This document shows, piece after piece, positions 8,051 through 18,746 of a stretch of 64,000 nucleotides of DNA. The DNA comes from Candida dubliniensis CD36 (Eukaryota > Ascomycota > Pichiomycetes > Serinales > Debaryomycetaceae), in NCBI RefSeq assembly GCF_000026945.1, contig NC_012860.1, positions 868,001 through 932,000 of the forward strand, read 5' to 3'. The notes beneath the pieces are model-generated. The model saw only the letters and a list, made by a program, of their open reading frames with translations, was not told the origin of the DNA and searched no databases. The stretch's first letter is position 1. Every line of letters begins with the position of its first letter. Both the position numbers and the translations under genes were made by a program.

Positions 8051-10102
8051 ATGCTTAAAATACTATCGAAAATACAACAAAATGGTGTTAGATACATTTC
8101 CACCCTCCCTGATAAAGCATCAACTTTAGCAAAATTTGATTTCCCCTTAGCTACTCATACCATAAAATCAATCGATTCCAATATTGAAAACTATTTAAAT
8201 AAACAACAAACTAAAGTAACATTAAATGGACATGTACATAGAAAGTCAAGAATAAGGCCTGCTTTAGGATTTGCATTTTTAAGAGATACCAATGGTGATG
8301 AAATCCAATTGTTGGCAACTCCGAAATATACCGAACCATCTATATTTGAATTGATGAAAAAATTGACTGTGGAAGATTCTGTTAGTGTGACTGGTTTTGT
8401 TCAACCTAAAGAATCCAAAATGGGTAAAGATCAACAATGGGAATTGGTTGTGGAAGATTTCCAAATATTAAATTCATCTAATTTAGATGCTGCCCAATTA
8501 GATAAATTGAAACATAATAGTCCTCAGAATATCCCTCCTCAATTTAGATATTTACAATTAAGAACACCATACTATCAAAAGTCTTTAAGATTAAGGAGTG
8601 AAGCAGCAAAAGTTATTCGAAACATATTTATTGAAAACCATGATTTTGTTGAAATTGAAACTCCATTATTATTCAAGTCAACTCCGGAGGGGGCACGAGA
8701 ATTTTTGGTTCCAACAAGATCTTTTAATAAATTTTATGCATTACCACAATCACCTCAACAATATAAACAAATCTTGATGAGTTCTGGGTTTACTCGATAT
8801 TTCCAAGTTGCTAAATGTTTTAGAGATGAAGATTTACGATCAGACAGACAACCTGAATTCACTCAAATTGATTTGGAAATGAGTTTTGTAAATAATTCTG
8901 ATCAAGTTGGAATTGTTGTGGAGGATGTGATTCATAATGTTTGGAATAAAGTTGGTGGTAAACCAACTTATAAAGTCAATGATGAAGGATTTTTGGAAAA
9001 AGTTGATCTTGCTGAGGCTGGTAAATCTTTACAATTTAATAAATTAAACTATATTGATGCCTTGGTGAAATATGGAATTGACAAACCTGATTTAAGATCA
9101 AACTTGTCATTCATAAGTCTTGAAGATATTTTTGTTGCTAAAGAAAATGCTGATTTCCCAGTTGTCGAAGTTTGTGTTTTGAAGGAAGCTTTTGATGCTT
9201 CTTCCGGGAAATATAAGTTACCTAAAACTTTTATTGATGATCATAACTTTTCATCTAGAAGACCTTATGTATGGGCAATACAAAAGAACGATGATACATT
9301 CAGTTATTTCAAGAAATTGATTGATGCAAATATTATAGCTACTACAGACAAATTTGATGAAAGTAAATTGCAAGAATTGTTAAATTTACAACCAGGTGAT
9401 ATTCTTGCTGTATCTACAAGAGCACAGTTCCCATATGAAAATCCAACGCCATTAGGTAAATTCAGACAGTTGGCAATAGAAGAATTCCCACATAAATGGC
9501 AGCGTCCTATTATTGAAAATGGCCAATTAAGCGTTGATTATGATCGCAATGATATGGTTGTTGGATCTTGGGTTGTTAATTTCCCATTATTTAACCCAGT
9601 GGAAGAATCTTCACTAATTTCTAGTGCCACTCAAGAAAACTTGAAACCAAAATACCCACTTTATAATTTTAAAAAATTTGAATCCACACATCATCCATTC
9701 ACTATGGCCAAGATTGAAGATTACGATTTGCTAGAGACTAATCCTTTGAAGGTTCATGGTGAACATTATGATTTGGTCATAAATGGAGTTGAAGTTGGTG
9801 GTGGTTCAAGAAGAATACACGATCCTGCATTGCAACAATACATTTTTGAAGAGATTTTGCAAATTTCAAATTTCCAACAATTGTTTGGTCATTTATTGAA
9901 AGCATTGAGTATGGGTTGTCCACCACATGCTGGTTTGGCATTAGGATTCGATAGATTGTGTGCCATGTTAGTAGGATCCCCCAGTATTAGAGATGTAATA
10001 GCATTTCCAAAGAATCAATCAGGAGTTGATCCAGTAGTAGAGAGTCCTACGGGAGTCAAAGAGGCAACACTTAATGAATACTTTATAACTACAAAGATCT
10101 AG
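8051..10102 (+). CDS. MSD1: Mitochondrial aspartyl-tRNA synthetase
   Basis: A 683-residue class II synthetase that charges tRNA-Asp in mitochondria. The N-terminus (MLKILSKIQQNGVRYIST) is basic and amphipathic, as in a mitochondrial presequence. An OB-fold anticodon-binding domain covers about 55-145. Motif 2 is FRDEDLRSDRQPEFTQID (257-274), with the class II Arg and the AspRS QPEFTQ signature. Motif 3 is HAGLALGFDRL (626-636). The bacterial-type GAD-like insertion lies between motifs 2 and 3, as in bacterial and mitochondrial AspRS and unlike the cytosolic enzyme. It converges on NOP9 with only 81 bp between the stop codons. Confidence 0.95.
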   Translation: MLKILSKIQQNGVRYISTLPDKASTLAKFDFPLATHTIKSIDSNIENYLNKQQTKVTLNGHVHRKSRIRPALGFAFLRDTNGDEIQLLATPKYTEPSIFELMKKLTVEDSVSVTGFVQPKESKMGKDQQWELVVEDFQILNSSNLDAAQLDKLKHNSPQNIPPQFRYLQLRTPYYQKSLRLRSEAAKVIRNIFIENHDFVEIETPLLFKSTPEGAREFLVPTRSFNKFYALPQSPQQYKQILMSSGFTRYFQVAKCFRDEDLRSDRQPEFTQIDLEMSFVNNSDQVGIVVEDVIHNVWNKVGGKPTYKVNDEGFLEKVDLAEAGKSLQFNKLNYIDALVKYGIDKPDLRSNLSFISLEDIFVAKENADFPVVEVCVLKEAFDASSGKYKLPKTFIDDHNFSSRRPYVWAIQKNDDTFSYFKKLIDANIIATTDKFDESKLQELLNLQPGDILAVSTRAQFPYENPTPLGKFRQLAIEEFPHKWQRPIIENGQLSVDYDRNDMVVGSWVVNFPLFNPVEESSLISSATQENLKPKYPLYNFKKFESTHHPFTMAKIEDYDLLETNPLKVHGEHYDLVINGVEVGGGSRRIHDPALQQYIFEEILQISNFQQLFGHLLKALSMGCPPHAGLALGFDRLCAMLVGSPSIRDVIAFPKNQSGVDPVVESPTGVKEATLNEYFITTKI

Positions 10103-10183
10103 ATTATAGTAACAATGCACATAGATTATTAATATACTTGTACATATACATATATATATATTACTGTAAGGCCATTTTTATGT

Positions 10184-12316
10184 TTAACGTCTACGTCCTC
10201 TGAGTTTTTGTTTCTTTTCAGAACCTGTTCCCGTAGCTTCTTCCAATTTACGTTTTGTATATCCACTTTGAGCTCTTTCAGCCATTTCTTCTTGACGTCT
10301 TTTCTCTTCAGCTAATCTTTCCATTTTCAATTCTATTGGTTTCTTAGCTCTTTTTTCAGTGGAATCTTCAGTTTCTCCATAATATTCTTGTTCTTGTTGT
10401 TTGATCAAAGCTTTCCAATCATATTTTTTACGAACAAACAATTCCATTCCCCAATTTTTCCAGACTAATCTACCATAAGTACTTTCTTTAACTTTATGAG
10501 ACTCGCTTAATAATTCTGAAGCTATTCTATCCTTGTACATTGGTAACAATACAGTAAAATTCCATAAAGTATCAACGATATGAGATCCATATGAATTGCA
10601 TGCAAGGCCAACAATTTGACTTTGGAAAATATTTAGTAATCTTTTCCTTAAAATTTGAATAGTTTTCGGTTCTTCAGGTTCAACAATCAATGCTTTTTCA
10701 ACAACATGACAAAACACCCCATGGAAACACATTTGAACAAATCTTTCAATTGGTAAAGCCATAAAGTTAAACCATGTGCATATAACAAACTTATAATCGT
10801 ATTCCATTAATTTTTCTAAAAATAACGCACGCTTTCTTTCTTCTGCCGTTGGCCAATCATCTCTTGTGTTACCTAATGTCGAACCAGTCAATTGTAAGAT
10901 ATTTTCTATGAATTCCGTAGATGTATTGTCAGAAGGGTTTTCAATATCATAATTTGGAGCAAATTTGATAAATAATTGATTTATTATTTCATCACGTCTA
11001 TAATTGCCACGAGAAATCGATGCATCAATTAATTTATTGGCCAAATCTAAGTTTTGATTATCGGCAATAGATATCAATTCTGCTAATTCAGGAATAATTT
11101 GATCTAAAATATATTCAACCTCTACTGGTTTCAATTTAAACAATAACGCTTGAATAATGTACACTCCAGTGGTTGATCTTTTAGCCAATTTCAATACTCT
11201 ATCCTTCATGTATAGTTTATATAATCTCTCAATATATTTTGGACGAGCACCATCATTTTTAATAATAGATTCTAAGAAATGTGATCCAACTGAATCAGAT
11301 AACAAGTATTCAACAAATGATTCTTCTACCGAATCTTTACCTTCCAGATCTTTAGCAAATATAAGATGCCAAAAGGAACGTTCACGATCAACTAACCCTT
11401 CAACTTGAATCAATAATTGTAATACAGGCGATCCAATTTTATGAATACTTAATTCTCTAGCTGATTTCGTGTCTAATCCTGCAATTATTGTTTGACAATA
11501 TGCCCGTAATTCATTTTTGAATGATTGTGGAGTTTGGAAAGCACGATCAAAATCTTCATTATCTTTTATTTCAATCATTTTTCTGGCAATTTTGGATTTT
11601 TTCGATCTTAAAGTTGAATTTGAAGTTATTGATGATGGTAATTCTTTCCCAGCGAGAATCAATATTAAGAGTCTCAAAACATGTGAGGCATACAGATGAT
11701 CTATCATAGTAGTCAAATGAGGCTTAAATTCATTAAGCATACTTATAAATAAGTCTTCCATTGGCACATCATTGATACTGTCTTTGTCTTCTTCTTCTTT
11801 TTCTTCTTGTAATTGTAATTGTTCTTCGTCTGTTTGAGTTAATTCCTTTTCGATTAAAGCTGCTGATCTAACAAGTAATGTCTCTAACACGTGCGATGCA
11901 TATTTATGAAATGCTAAAGAAACAAAATGATTTTGGAATTGTTTAAAAATTTTCTTCAATTGATTATAATTGGCAAATAAAATTAATCTTTCCATTAATT
12001 TAGAACAAATTTGATTAGTCACCAATTTCAATTCTTTACCTTGAGCTTCTTCTAATACGGAATTTATAAAACCTTGTCTTTCTTCTTCGCTTTCAAATGC
12101 ATTAATATTTAATGTAGATTCAGCTTGTTTAAAATAATCTAATTCATTGTTATCCACAAGTCCAAAGAATGTATTAGGAATACCAGAAGTTGATGATGAT
12201 TCATGGTTTGCAAAAGTTGCATCTGAATCTAAATTTGAAACATCTTCATTAAACTCTGGTTCATTTTTTTTACTCTTCTTTTCAGCTCTTCTCCCTCTAG
12301 ATTTAGTTTTACCCAT
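10184..12316 (-). CDS. NOP9: Nucleolar pumilio-repeat protein NOP9
   Basis: A 710-residue protein built from Puf-type RNA-binding repeats; YASHVLETLL, YASHVLRLLI, IGSPVLQLLI, GSHFLESII and YGSHIVDTLW mark repeat cores. The N-terminus (KSRGRRAEKKSKK) and C-terminus (KKQKLRGRRR) are Lys/Arg-rich, as expected for nuclear/nucleolar targeting. NOP9 belongs to the 90S/pre-40S machinery: it binds the 20S pre-rRNA and delays Nob1 cleavage. Length is close to the yeast orthologue. An acidic, Gln/Glu-rich insert is present near residues 160-185. The start is the only ATG before the conserved basic segment. Confidence 0.93.
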   Translation of the reverse strand: MGKTKSRGRRAEKKSKKNEPEFNEDVSNLDSDATFANHESSSTSGIPNTFFGLVDNNELDYFKQAESTLNINAFESEEERQGFINSVLEEAQGKELKLVTNQICSKLMERLILFANYNQLKKIFKQFQNHFVSLAFHKYASHVLETLLVRSAALIEKELTQTDEEQLQLQEEKEEEDKDSINDVPMEDLFISMLNEFKPHLTTMIDHLYASHVLRLLILILAGKELPSSITSNSTLRSKKSKIARKMIEIKDNEDFDRAFQTPQSFKNELRAYCQTIIAGLDTKSARELSIHKIGSPVLQLLIQVEGLVDRERSFWHLIFAKDLEGKDSVEESFVEYLLSDSVGSHFLESIIKNDGARPKYIERLYKLYMKDRVLKLAKRSTTGVYIIQALLFKLKPVEVEYILDQIIPELAELISIADNQNLDLANKLIDASISRGNYRRDEIINQLFIKFAPNYDIENPSDNTSTEFIENILQLTGSTLGNTRDDWPTAEERKRALFLEKLMEYDYKFVICTWFNFMALPIERFVQMCFHGVFCHVVEKALIVEPEEPKTIQILRKRLLNIFQSQIVGLACNSYGSHIVDTLWNFTVLLPMYKDRIASELLSESHKVKESTYGRLVWKNWGMELFVRKKYDWKALIKQQEQEYYGETEDSTEKRAKKPIELKMERLAEEKRRQEEMAERAQSGYTKRKLEEATGTGSEKKQKLRGRRR

Positions 12317-13012
12317 ATTTTATAGTATTGATTGGTTGGAATTTGCCGTGGGAAATTATGTTATTATTAAAGAAGTGAATAATTAATGTTGTTTAGAATT
12401 CGATGCTCTTCTCAGAAAGAATGTGCTTTAGTATGGGCGTGTATGAAAGGAGAAAAAAAAAATTCTGAAAAAAAAAAGCACGCTTATATGCAGGCACTTT
12501 ATAATTTAGGCTGCAAATTGATTTTGACCAACAAAGAAGCTTAGATTAAATGAAACGATAGGAGGTATATCACCGGCTTAAGGTTCATGAGTGTGTTGTT
12601 CTTAATTGATGTTTAAAGTATTATCAAATATGACATTATAGAGTAGGAGAATTGAAAATGATACACAAATGTAAAAGATAGAATTTAACTTTTTTTTTTT
12701 ATTGTCCACTATTTGTAAAGAATAGTTTGTTTTGTAAAGAATGGAAGAAAGAACTTTAAATATTGCATAACAATAACAATTTAACAATCCTTAAACCAGT
12801 TTATTACTAACTTGCCACAACCTTATGTTTTGGGAATTGTTTGGATTTGTTTGAATTCTGATTTATTTTTTGTAAAGGTGAGTTTTTTCTACAACTTGTT
12901 GAAAACAAAACTATGTAGAATTTAATTCAAGTTAGAAAATATATTGAAAAGTACATACATAATAATAAAAAAAAAGGATGCTTTCAATTTTCCTATTTAA
13001 TAATGGATTTCA

Positions 13013-13062
<50 letters not shown>

Positions 13063-13109
13063 GACAGTTAGCATCTAAACAAGGAAGTATAAGCCAGTAT
13101 GCTGTTCAT
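12317..13109. other. Intergenic NOP9 / MF-alpha
   Basis: AT-rich with no supported gene. It contains a (TAA)n microsatellite at 13014-13062 in the 3' flank of MF-alpha. I saw no PAC box upstream of NOP9. Confidence 0.6.
13014..13062 (+). repeat. (TAA)n microsatellite
   Basis: About 16 uninterrupted TAA units just downstream of the pheromone gene stop codon; likely polymorphic in length. Confidence 0.95.
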
Positions 13110-13371
13110 TTATTTTCCGGGTTCAAAATAACCAAAATTAGTAAGTCTGAAACCTGCTTCAGCATTAGCATCTCTTTTACCTGGTTCAAAGTATCCAAAG
13201 TTAGTAAGTTTAAATTTGGCATCAGCGTTGGCATCTCTTTTACCTGGTTCAAAGTATCCAAAGTTAGTAAGTTTAAATTTGGCATCAGCGTTGGCATCTC
13301 TTTTACCTGGTTCAAAGTATCCAAAGTTAGTAAGTCTAAATCTGGCATCAGCGTTAGCATCTCTTTTTTCA
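13108..13371 (-). repeat. 63-bp tandem repeats encoding pheromone units
   Basis: Four in-frame units with exact 63-bp period (the shared TCTC stretch recurs at 13171, 13234, 13297 and 13360). Units 2 and 3 are identical; the outer two carry substitutions. Confidence 0.92.
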
Positions 13372-13604
13372 TTGTAAGCACCAGAAGTAAGAGTAGTACC
13401 ATTAACAATTAAAATAACTGGTTTATTATCAATTTCTCCAAAAACTGGAGTTAATTCATCATCAATTGGGAAATAGGCTTCAACAGCTGAGTCTGGGATT
13501 TCAACAACTTGATCACCATCAATAGTTTGACCAGAATATTGAGTAGGAGCAGAAGCAACAATAGTAGCAATAGTAGCAGTTAATAAAGCTAAAGAAAATT
13601 TCAT
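13110..13604 (-). CDS. MFALPHA: Alpha mating-pheromone precursor with four peptide copies
   Basis: A 164-residue prepro-pheromone. Residues 1-19 form a signal peptide (MKFSLALLTATIATIVASA). The pro-region has one N-glycosylation sequon (NGT). Four units follow, each with a Kex2 site (KR), an Asp/Asn/Glu-Ala spacer of the kind trimmed by Ste13, and a peptide ending LTNFGYFEPG. Predicted cores are RFRLTNFGYFEPG, KFKLTNFGYFEPG twice, and GFRLTNFGYFEPG followed by a terminal Lys. The C. albicans peptide is GFRLTNFGYFEPG, so only the last copy is identical. The peptide would be secreted by alpha cells and sensed by Ste2 on a cells. The two central 63-bp units are identical at the DNA level, a sign of recent duplication or homogenisation. 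Confidence 0.95.
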   Translation of the reverse strand: MKFSLALLTATIATIVASAPTQYSGQTIDGDQVVEIPDSAVEAYFPIDDELTPVFGEIDNKPVILIVNGTTLTSGAYNEKRDANADARFRLTNFGYFEPGKRDANADAKFKLTNFGYFEPGKRDANADAKFKLTNFGYFEPGKRDANAEAGFRLTNFGYFEPGK

Positions 13605-15361
13605 TTTATTATGATTTAGTTAATTGATAATTTGTTTTGTGATTGTTGTTGTTGATATATGGAAATGAAAAAAATGAAAAAAACTGATTGAATGGTATTT
13701 TATCAAAAACTATTAGAATGTATTTATATGTTTCTACATTTGAAATAGATTCCATATTACTGAAAATTTTGATTCAAACAAATAGCCATTACTATCTATT
13801 CATAGGTATGGTTAGTATACCACCTAAAATGTTCACAACAAAATTCCTTTTGCAGCCAAATTGGGTAACAAATAATCTTCTTTTTTTTTTTTTTATTTTA
13901 CAAAACTAATACTGAAATGGGGGAAATCATTTCTTTACAGTTAATTTATTACTAAAAAGAAACGAGTTCTTGGTAAAAGTATGGCTTTAGATTTCAGTTA
14001 TTTTTTTTTTTTTTGGGGGGGGTAGGGAAGAACCTAAAGGGTTTTTTTTTCTTTTTTTTAACATTGTAAAGTGGTGCAAAATAGTTTATCGTTTGAGTTG
14101 ATTTTTAACATGGTTCCTTAGCGATACTAAAGAGGAAATTATTCATGACGTGCATAAATAAACTGCATTTGAAACAATGAATATGCATGTTATATATAAC
14201 TATTCTACGATGTTCTTCTGTATAGTTTAACCTGTCAATCCAATCATTGGCCACGATGTCACTTGCAGAACAATGTGTAATGAAGTGAATATGTGGTGCA
14301 TTTGTTTCATATTTCATATTAATCAATGTGGCTACTTCTCTGCCAGATTTAATTGATGATTATTGTTTCAGTTTTGTCTTTTAATTATAGATTGGGCATT
14401 ATAATATATGGTTAGGAAATTATTTTTAATTAAAAGATAGAAAAAAAAAAAGAAAATCATTAATTTGGAGATACTAAAAAAAAATATATATAGTTTTTAT
14501 ATTCAATATTGATTGAGTAACAAAAAAAGTTTATTCCTAAATGTTGGTTGTTTTTTTTTTTTTTTTAGTTGCAAATTTAATTTCAAAATATGAAAAATAT
14601 ATTAATACAAAAAGACAAAGGTTTTAAATATACTCCAAAAATTGCCACCATACTAACAACTCCATGTTTATGACTTACTACTAATAAACATATCTCTAAG
14701 CAATAATGGGAACTTCCATTTCAAGAATGTTGTTGGTTCTATTCCATTAGTAATGAGTACCCATTGCATGCTATTTCTTAAGCTTGTCTGGTCTTGTCTT
14801 GTAAGTTATTATTATTCCTAAAGTATCCAATAAAAAAGTTTATTCAAAGTTTATCGGGATAATTTGTGCATTGTAGTGCCGTGTGGTTCCAGAAATCTTA
14901 GTTAGCAGTCTGATCCTGGTCTTACAGTGCTAGCTACAGTCTTTGTAAGAAGACTGATACTATACGAACTTAACAAAAAAAATTTTGTTCTACCATTTGT
15001 CAACAAAACTACAAATATAATATCAATAAAATGCCTCTTGATCTGAATGTCCCTTCAAAAACTTTGGTTATATTAAATCCATTTAATTGGAATATTTTCA
15101 ATATTATTTGATCTTTGAAACTTTTCATTTTGTTTTTTTTGCACGTGCATTTTCCTGATTTGAAATTAAACTAAAACCTTAAAATCCCCAATGGTGGTGG
15201 TGGTGGAGAGTCAAGCCAAGAAATAAATATGATATGATTATAAAATTCAATCTTCTTTTGTTTATTTGTTTGTTATTGATGTGATAAGAAGTGGAGGGGC
15301 GTCGAATCAACAAAAACATTGATATAGTTTTTCAAATACTCATAATTATTCTTAATTCAAT
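13605..15361. other. 1.76-kb intergenic region MF-alpha / DUF4246 gene
   Basis: AT-rich with many poly(T)/poly(A) tracts (for example near 14000, 14550) and a CACGTG E-box near 15143. A minus-strand open frame at 14105-14317 (about 70 codons from ATG) has mixed composition but no recognisable family. I regard it as probably non-coding. Nothing else is supported. Confidence 0.45.
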
Positions 15362-17140
15362 ATGCCAATTCCAATAACTACTTTCATCATAACTGGAAAA
15401 GAAGAAGGGGAAGATGATGAGGAAGAAGATAATGATTCACATAATTTGGAGTTTGAAGAAAGAAGAAGACGCGCTGAATCTCAAAGAATTAGGTCTCCAT
15501 TTAAGCATCCATGGTGGACTGCTTTTTCTGATTCTGGTCCTCAACCAAGATGCCTAGATGAATGGTTGACAGTTGAAATCTCTAATTCAATTAGAAAAAA
15601 ACCAGATTGGAAGATTAAATACAAGAATGATGAGATTGTTGTTAAATGGAAACAGGGAATTAAACAACAATATCAAGATAAATCCAAAACCAGATATTTA
15701 GATCAAATAATTGATTATGTCTTTAAGGAATTACAATGGTATGAAGATGTGGAAAAAGATTTAAATACGTTTCAAATTGGTTGTGATTACAGAATTGTAT
15801 TCTCAGATGGTGCTATCAATGAGTCATTGAAAAAGAGTTTCATCAATGGAGTTCAAAAATTAATGGAATCATTTGGGAATGATTTCGATTATTATCATCT
15901 AGGGTCCAACAATCAAGTTATTGATTTGGTTCATCCTTCTTTATACATTGTTCAATATGATAAAACTCCAGTTTTAAAAAATGGTCAATTAGAAATTATT
16001 AAATATGGAGAAGAAATCGAGTATGCAAAAGCTGGTGTTGATCCATCTGGAGTATCTAAAAAATTCCAATGGATTCCGGCTCTCATGACTAAGAATTCTA
16101 ATGGGAAATTTGAATTTGGTTCTTATATCAATAATTTACATCCTATCAAATATAAAGATTTGTATGATTCAATTGGTGATATTTTCAATGCCGCTATTCC
16201 TGGTTTGAATTGTGTATTGACTCGATATGCATCACAAGAGTTTATTCGTATTCCAATTCCAGGAGGCAGTGATGCTTACACTGACGAGTATGATAAAGAT
16301 CGTGAAGAATTAGATGCAGAATTGGAACGTGAAGCCGAGGAAACAGGTCATGATTATGATTGGGAAAAGATGGAGGCATTTGAAAAAGATAAACTGAAAT
16401 ATCTTCGTGAATTTATTCCTAAATGGGAACAAGCCCCAGTTTTTGATAAACCAATTGATCTCGCCACCATGTTTGATAATTTGAAAGTTATTGTGAAATT
16501 GGCAAATATTGAACTTACGCCAGAAAACCCTGTTTATGCTGGTGGATCATGGCATGTTGAAGGTGCGATCAATGAAGATATTGTAGCCACCGTATTGTAT
16601 TATTATGATGTTGAGAATATTACTGAATCAAGACTTTCTTTTAGAACCGGATTTGATGATCCTTGTTATGAACGAGATGATAGATTTTATATAGAAACAA
16701 TTTTTGGATTTCATGGAGATGATCTTATGGTTAGAGAAATTGGAGGAATTGAAGTTGAAAAAAATAGAATTATTGTGTTCCCCAATATGTTTCAACATTA
16801 TGTTGATCCTTTTGAATTAAAAGATAAAACCAAGCCTGGTCATAGGAAAATCCTTTGTTTTTTCATTGTTGATCCATATAATCATAATGTCATTACTACT
16901 GATAAAGTTCCACCTCAACAAAAAGAATGGTGGGATGATTCTAGTTTAGATTATTTGTTTCCTGGAAATTTAAAACAACAAATTTTAGATTTAAAGGGAG
17001 ACAACTCGTCGTCTTGGCCAATGACATTAGCACAGGCAAAGGAAGCTAGAGTTGCCTTGATGGAAGAGAGATTTGCTAGAGGTGAAGGTGATGATTTTGA
17101 AAGTGGATTTTCAAGATATTTTGCATTAAATGAAACTTAG
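15362..17140 (+). CDS. DUF4246 protein, predicted 2-oxoglutarate/Fe(II)-dioxygenase-like
   Basis: A 592-residue fungal protein that I place in DUF4246 from its conserved blocks: DLVHPSLY (188-195), SYINNLHP (254-261), VIVKLANIELTPENP (376-390), GGSWHVEGA (394-402) and GHRKILCFFIVDP (493-505). The residues His398, Glu400, His479 and Arg495 are spaced and placed like the H-x-D/E...H facial triad plus the 2OG-binding Arg of double-stranded beta-helix dioxygenases. This is inference, as substrate and activity are unknown. The N-terminus (residues 12-40) is acidic and low-complexity. It converges on BET4 with 121 bp between stop codons. Confidence 0.85.
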   Translation: MPIPITTFIITGKEEGEDDEEEDNDSHNLEFEERRRRAESQRIRSPFKHPWWTAFSDSGPQPRCLDEWLTVEISNSIRKKPDWKIKYKNDEIVVKWKQGIKQQYQDKSKTRYLDQIIDYVFKELQWYEDVEKDLNTFQIGCDYRIVFSDGAINESLKKSFINGVQKLMESFGNDFDYYHLGSNNQVIDLVHPSLYIVQYDKTPVLKNGQLEIIKYGEEIEYAKAGVDPSGVSKKFQWIPALMTKNSNGKFEFGSYINNLHPIKYKDLYDSIGDIFNAAIPGLNCVLTRYASQEFIRIPIPGGSDAYTDEYDKDREELDAELEREAEETGHDYDWEKMEAFEKDKLKYLREFIPKWEQAPVFDKPIDLATMFDNLKVIVKLANIELTPENPVYAGGSWHVEGAINEDIVATVLYYYDVENITESRLSFRTGFDDPCYERDDRFYIETIFGFHGDDLMVREIGGIEVEKNRIIVFPNMFQHYVDPFELKDKTKPGHRKILCFFIVDPYNHNVITTDKVPPQQKEWWDDSSLDYLFPGNLKQQILDLKGDNSSSWPMTLAQAKEARVALMEERFARGEGDDFESGFSRYFALNET

Positions 17141-17261
17141 AAAAGCTAAAGTATTTAATGTATATAGGAATTGAGTAAATCATATATTCATGTTTTGGTT
17201 TGTTTGGTATATTATCTAAATTATTCTCGGTATTTACAAATCAGTACTTGAATCATGAATC

Positions 17262-18508
17262 TTAAATATTTTCAATTTTCAAAACATTTTCTATGGTGAA
17301 AATTGGAGCTTTACCAGAAAGTTGTTGTAAATATTTATTTTTCCGAAGTGGATCAATTTCAATTAATTTAATTAAATAATTTTTAATTTGTTCAGTTAAT
17401 ATTTGATTATTTTGGTTTTGGTTTTGGTTTTGGTTTTGGTTTTGTTTTTGAATTAATGTATTAATAAAAATCATAGTTTTCAAACATCCAATATTATCTT
17501 TACCAGTATCTTCTTTTTCCATTTCATTAACTTCATTAATTAATTGTAATTGTTCATTTAAGATATTCATATAATCATTTGATGATTTAAAAGCTTTAAT
17601 GAAAAGATCATCAGTTAATAACCAATATAAATATAACCAAACTGAAGTATCTTCAGGACTCATATAAATTCCAGTTTTAATCATTTCTAAATCATTATTT
17701 AATAATAATATTGGATCTTTAAATAATTCTATACTACCGGGCAAATTATCAACAATTTTTTCATTTTGATTCTGTTGTTGTTGTTGTTGTTGTTGTTGAA
17801 GTAAATTATATATTTTAGGAATTAATTTACTTCGATTATGCCATGCAGAAAAATTCAGAAAATCTTTTTCAATTTTTAAAGTTGTATAATTAAATTCATT
17901 TAAATTAATTTCCAATTTTTTAATTAAATTGTTTTCATATTGTAATTCCATATTTTCAATTATAAATCTTCGATAATGCCAACCATGAAAATTTCTTTGA
18001 TCTAAATCTAATAATTTACAAATAATTGAAAATTCATAATTCCAATTAATTTTATCAAGTTTAACTAATTCAAATAATAACCAACGACGATGATTCCAAA
18101 TCCAATAACATTTAGGAAATTTTTTTAATTGAATAAGAACAAAATTTAAATCTTGATTAAGAATATCTTCATAAATTTCTTTATTGTTTGAATAATTATT
18201 AATTAATATTTCTCGACGATAATTCCATATAGTATAAAATTCCGGATTTATAATTAATAATTCATTAGTTTTAATTAATGCTTTATCAGAATAATTCCCA
18301 TTATTTCTTAAATTAAATATTTCATTAGTTAATTGACGATAATTTTCAATTTTAATTTGATCTTTTTGTAATTTTAATCGTTTTGCTTCTTCAGATAATT
18401 TGACTCGTTTAATCCCATGTTGCTAATAATAACAAAAACACATTCAATGTTAGTATAGTAATAAATTGTAATAAGAATTGATTAATAATATAAGCTATTA
18501 CTTACCAT
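17262..18508 (-). CDS. BET4: Rab geranylgeranyltransferase alpha subunit, one intron
   Basis: Joined exons complement(17262..18422, 18506..18508) give 387 residues beginning MQHGIKRVKLSEEA, like yeast Bet4 (MHGIKRK). Exon 1 codes for the initiator Met only: ATG is followed directly by GTAAGT, then TACTAAC and TTATTAG (83-nt intron). Prenyltransferase alpha repeats are visible as FYTIWNYRREIL, YWIWNHRRWLL, NFHGWHYRRFI and NFSAWHNRSKL. With Bet2 the protein adds geranylgeranyl groups to Rab GTPases presented by Mrs6. A poly-Gln run and an Asn-Gln run, encoded by CAA and CAAAAC repeats, are inserted in the C-terminal half. The gene is divergent from MAD2 with 238 bp between the start codons. Confidence 0.93.
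18423..18505 (-). other. BET4 intron directly after the ATG
   Basis: 5' site GTAAGT, branch TACTAAC, 3' site TAG, 83 nt. Splicing puts ATG in frame with a long upstream-open reading frame that otherwise lacks an ATG before the repeats. Confidence 0.9.
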
Positions 18509-18746
18509 TGTAAGTATGTTTAGATGGTGAGTTTCTATATATATATATAGATGTATTGAATAAAGAGAAAAAGGTTTAAAAAAAAGTTGATCAGGGAGAG
18601 AAAGAAAGAATCAACAATTTTTTTGTTCGTGATAAAATCAAATCAAATCTCAAGTTACAATTTGTTTTGTTTCGTAACAACAACAACAACAACAACAACA
18701 ACAACTCTATTCAAATTCTTATTCATACTTAACCTACCTACCTATC

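Noticed and set aside
13110..13371. Regular 63-bp repeats as a CRISPR-like array
   Set aside because: The repeats are contiguous without spacers, in frame, and encode pheromone units with Kex2 sites.
14105..14326. 73-codon minus-strand frame between MF-alpha and the DUF4246 gene
   Set aside because: Mixed composition, but its first codon is TTG, there is no known domain, and a frame of this size can be chance in AT-rich DNA.
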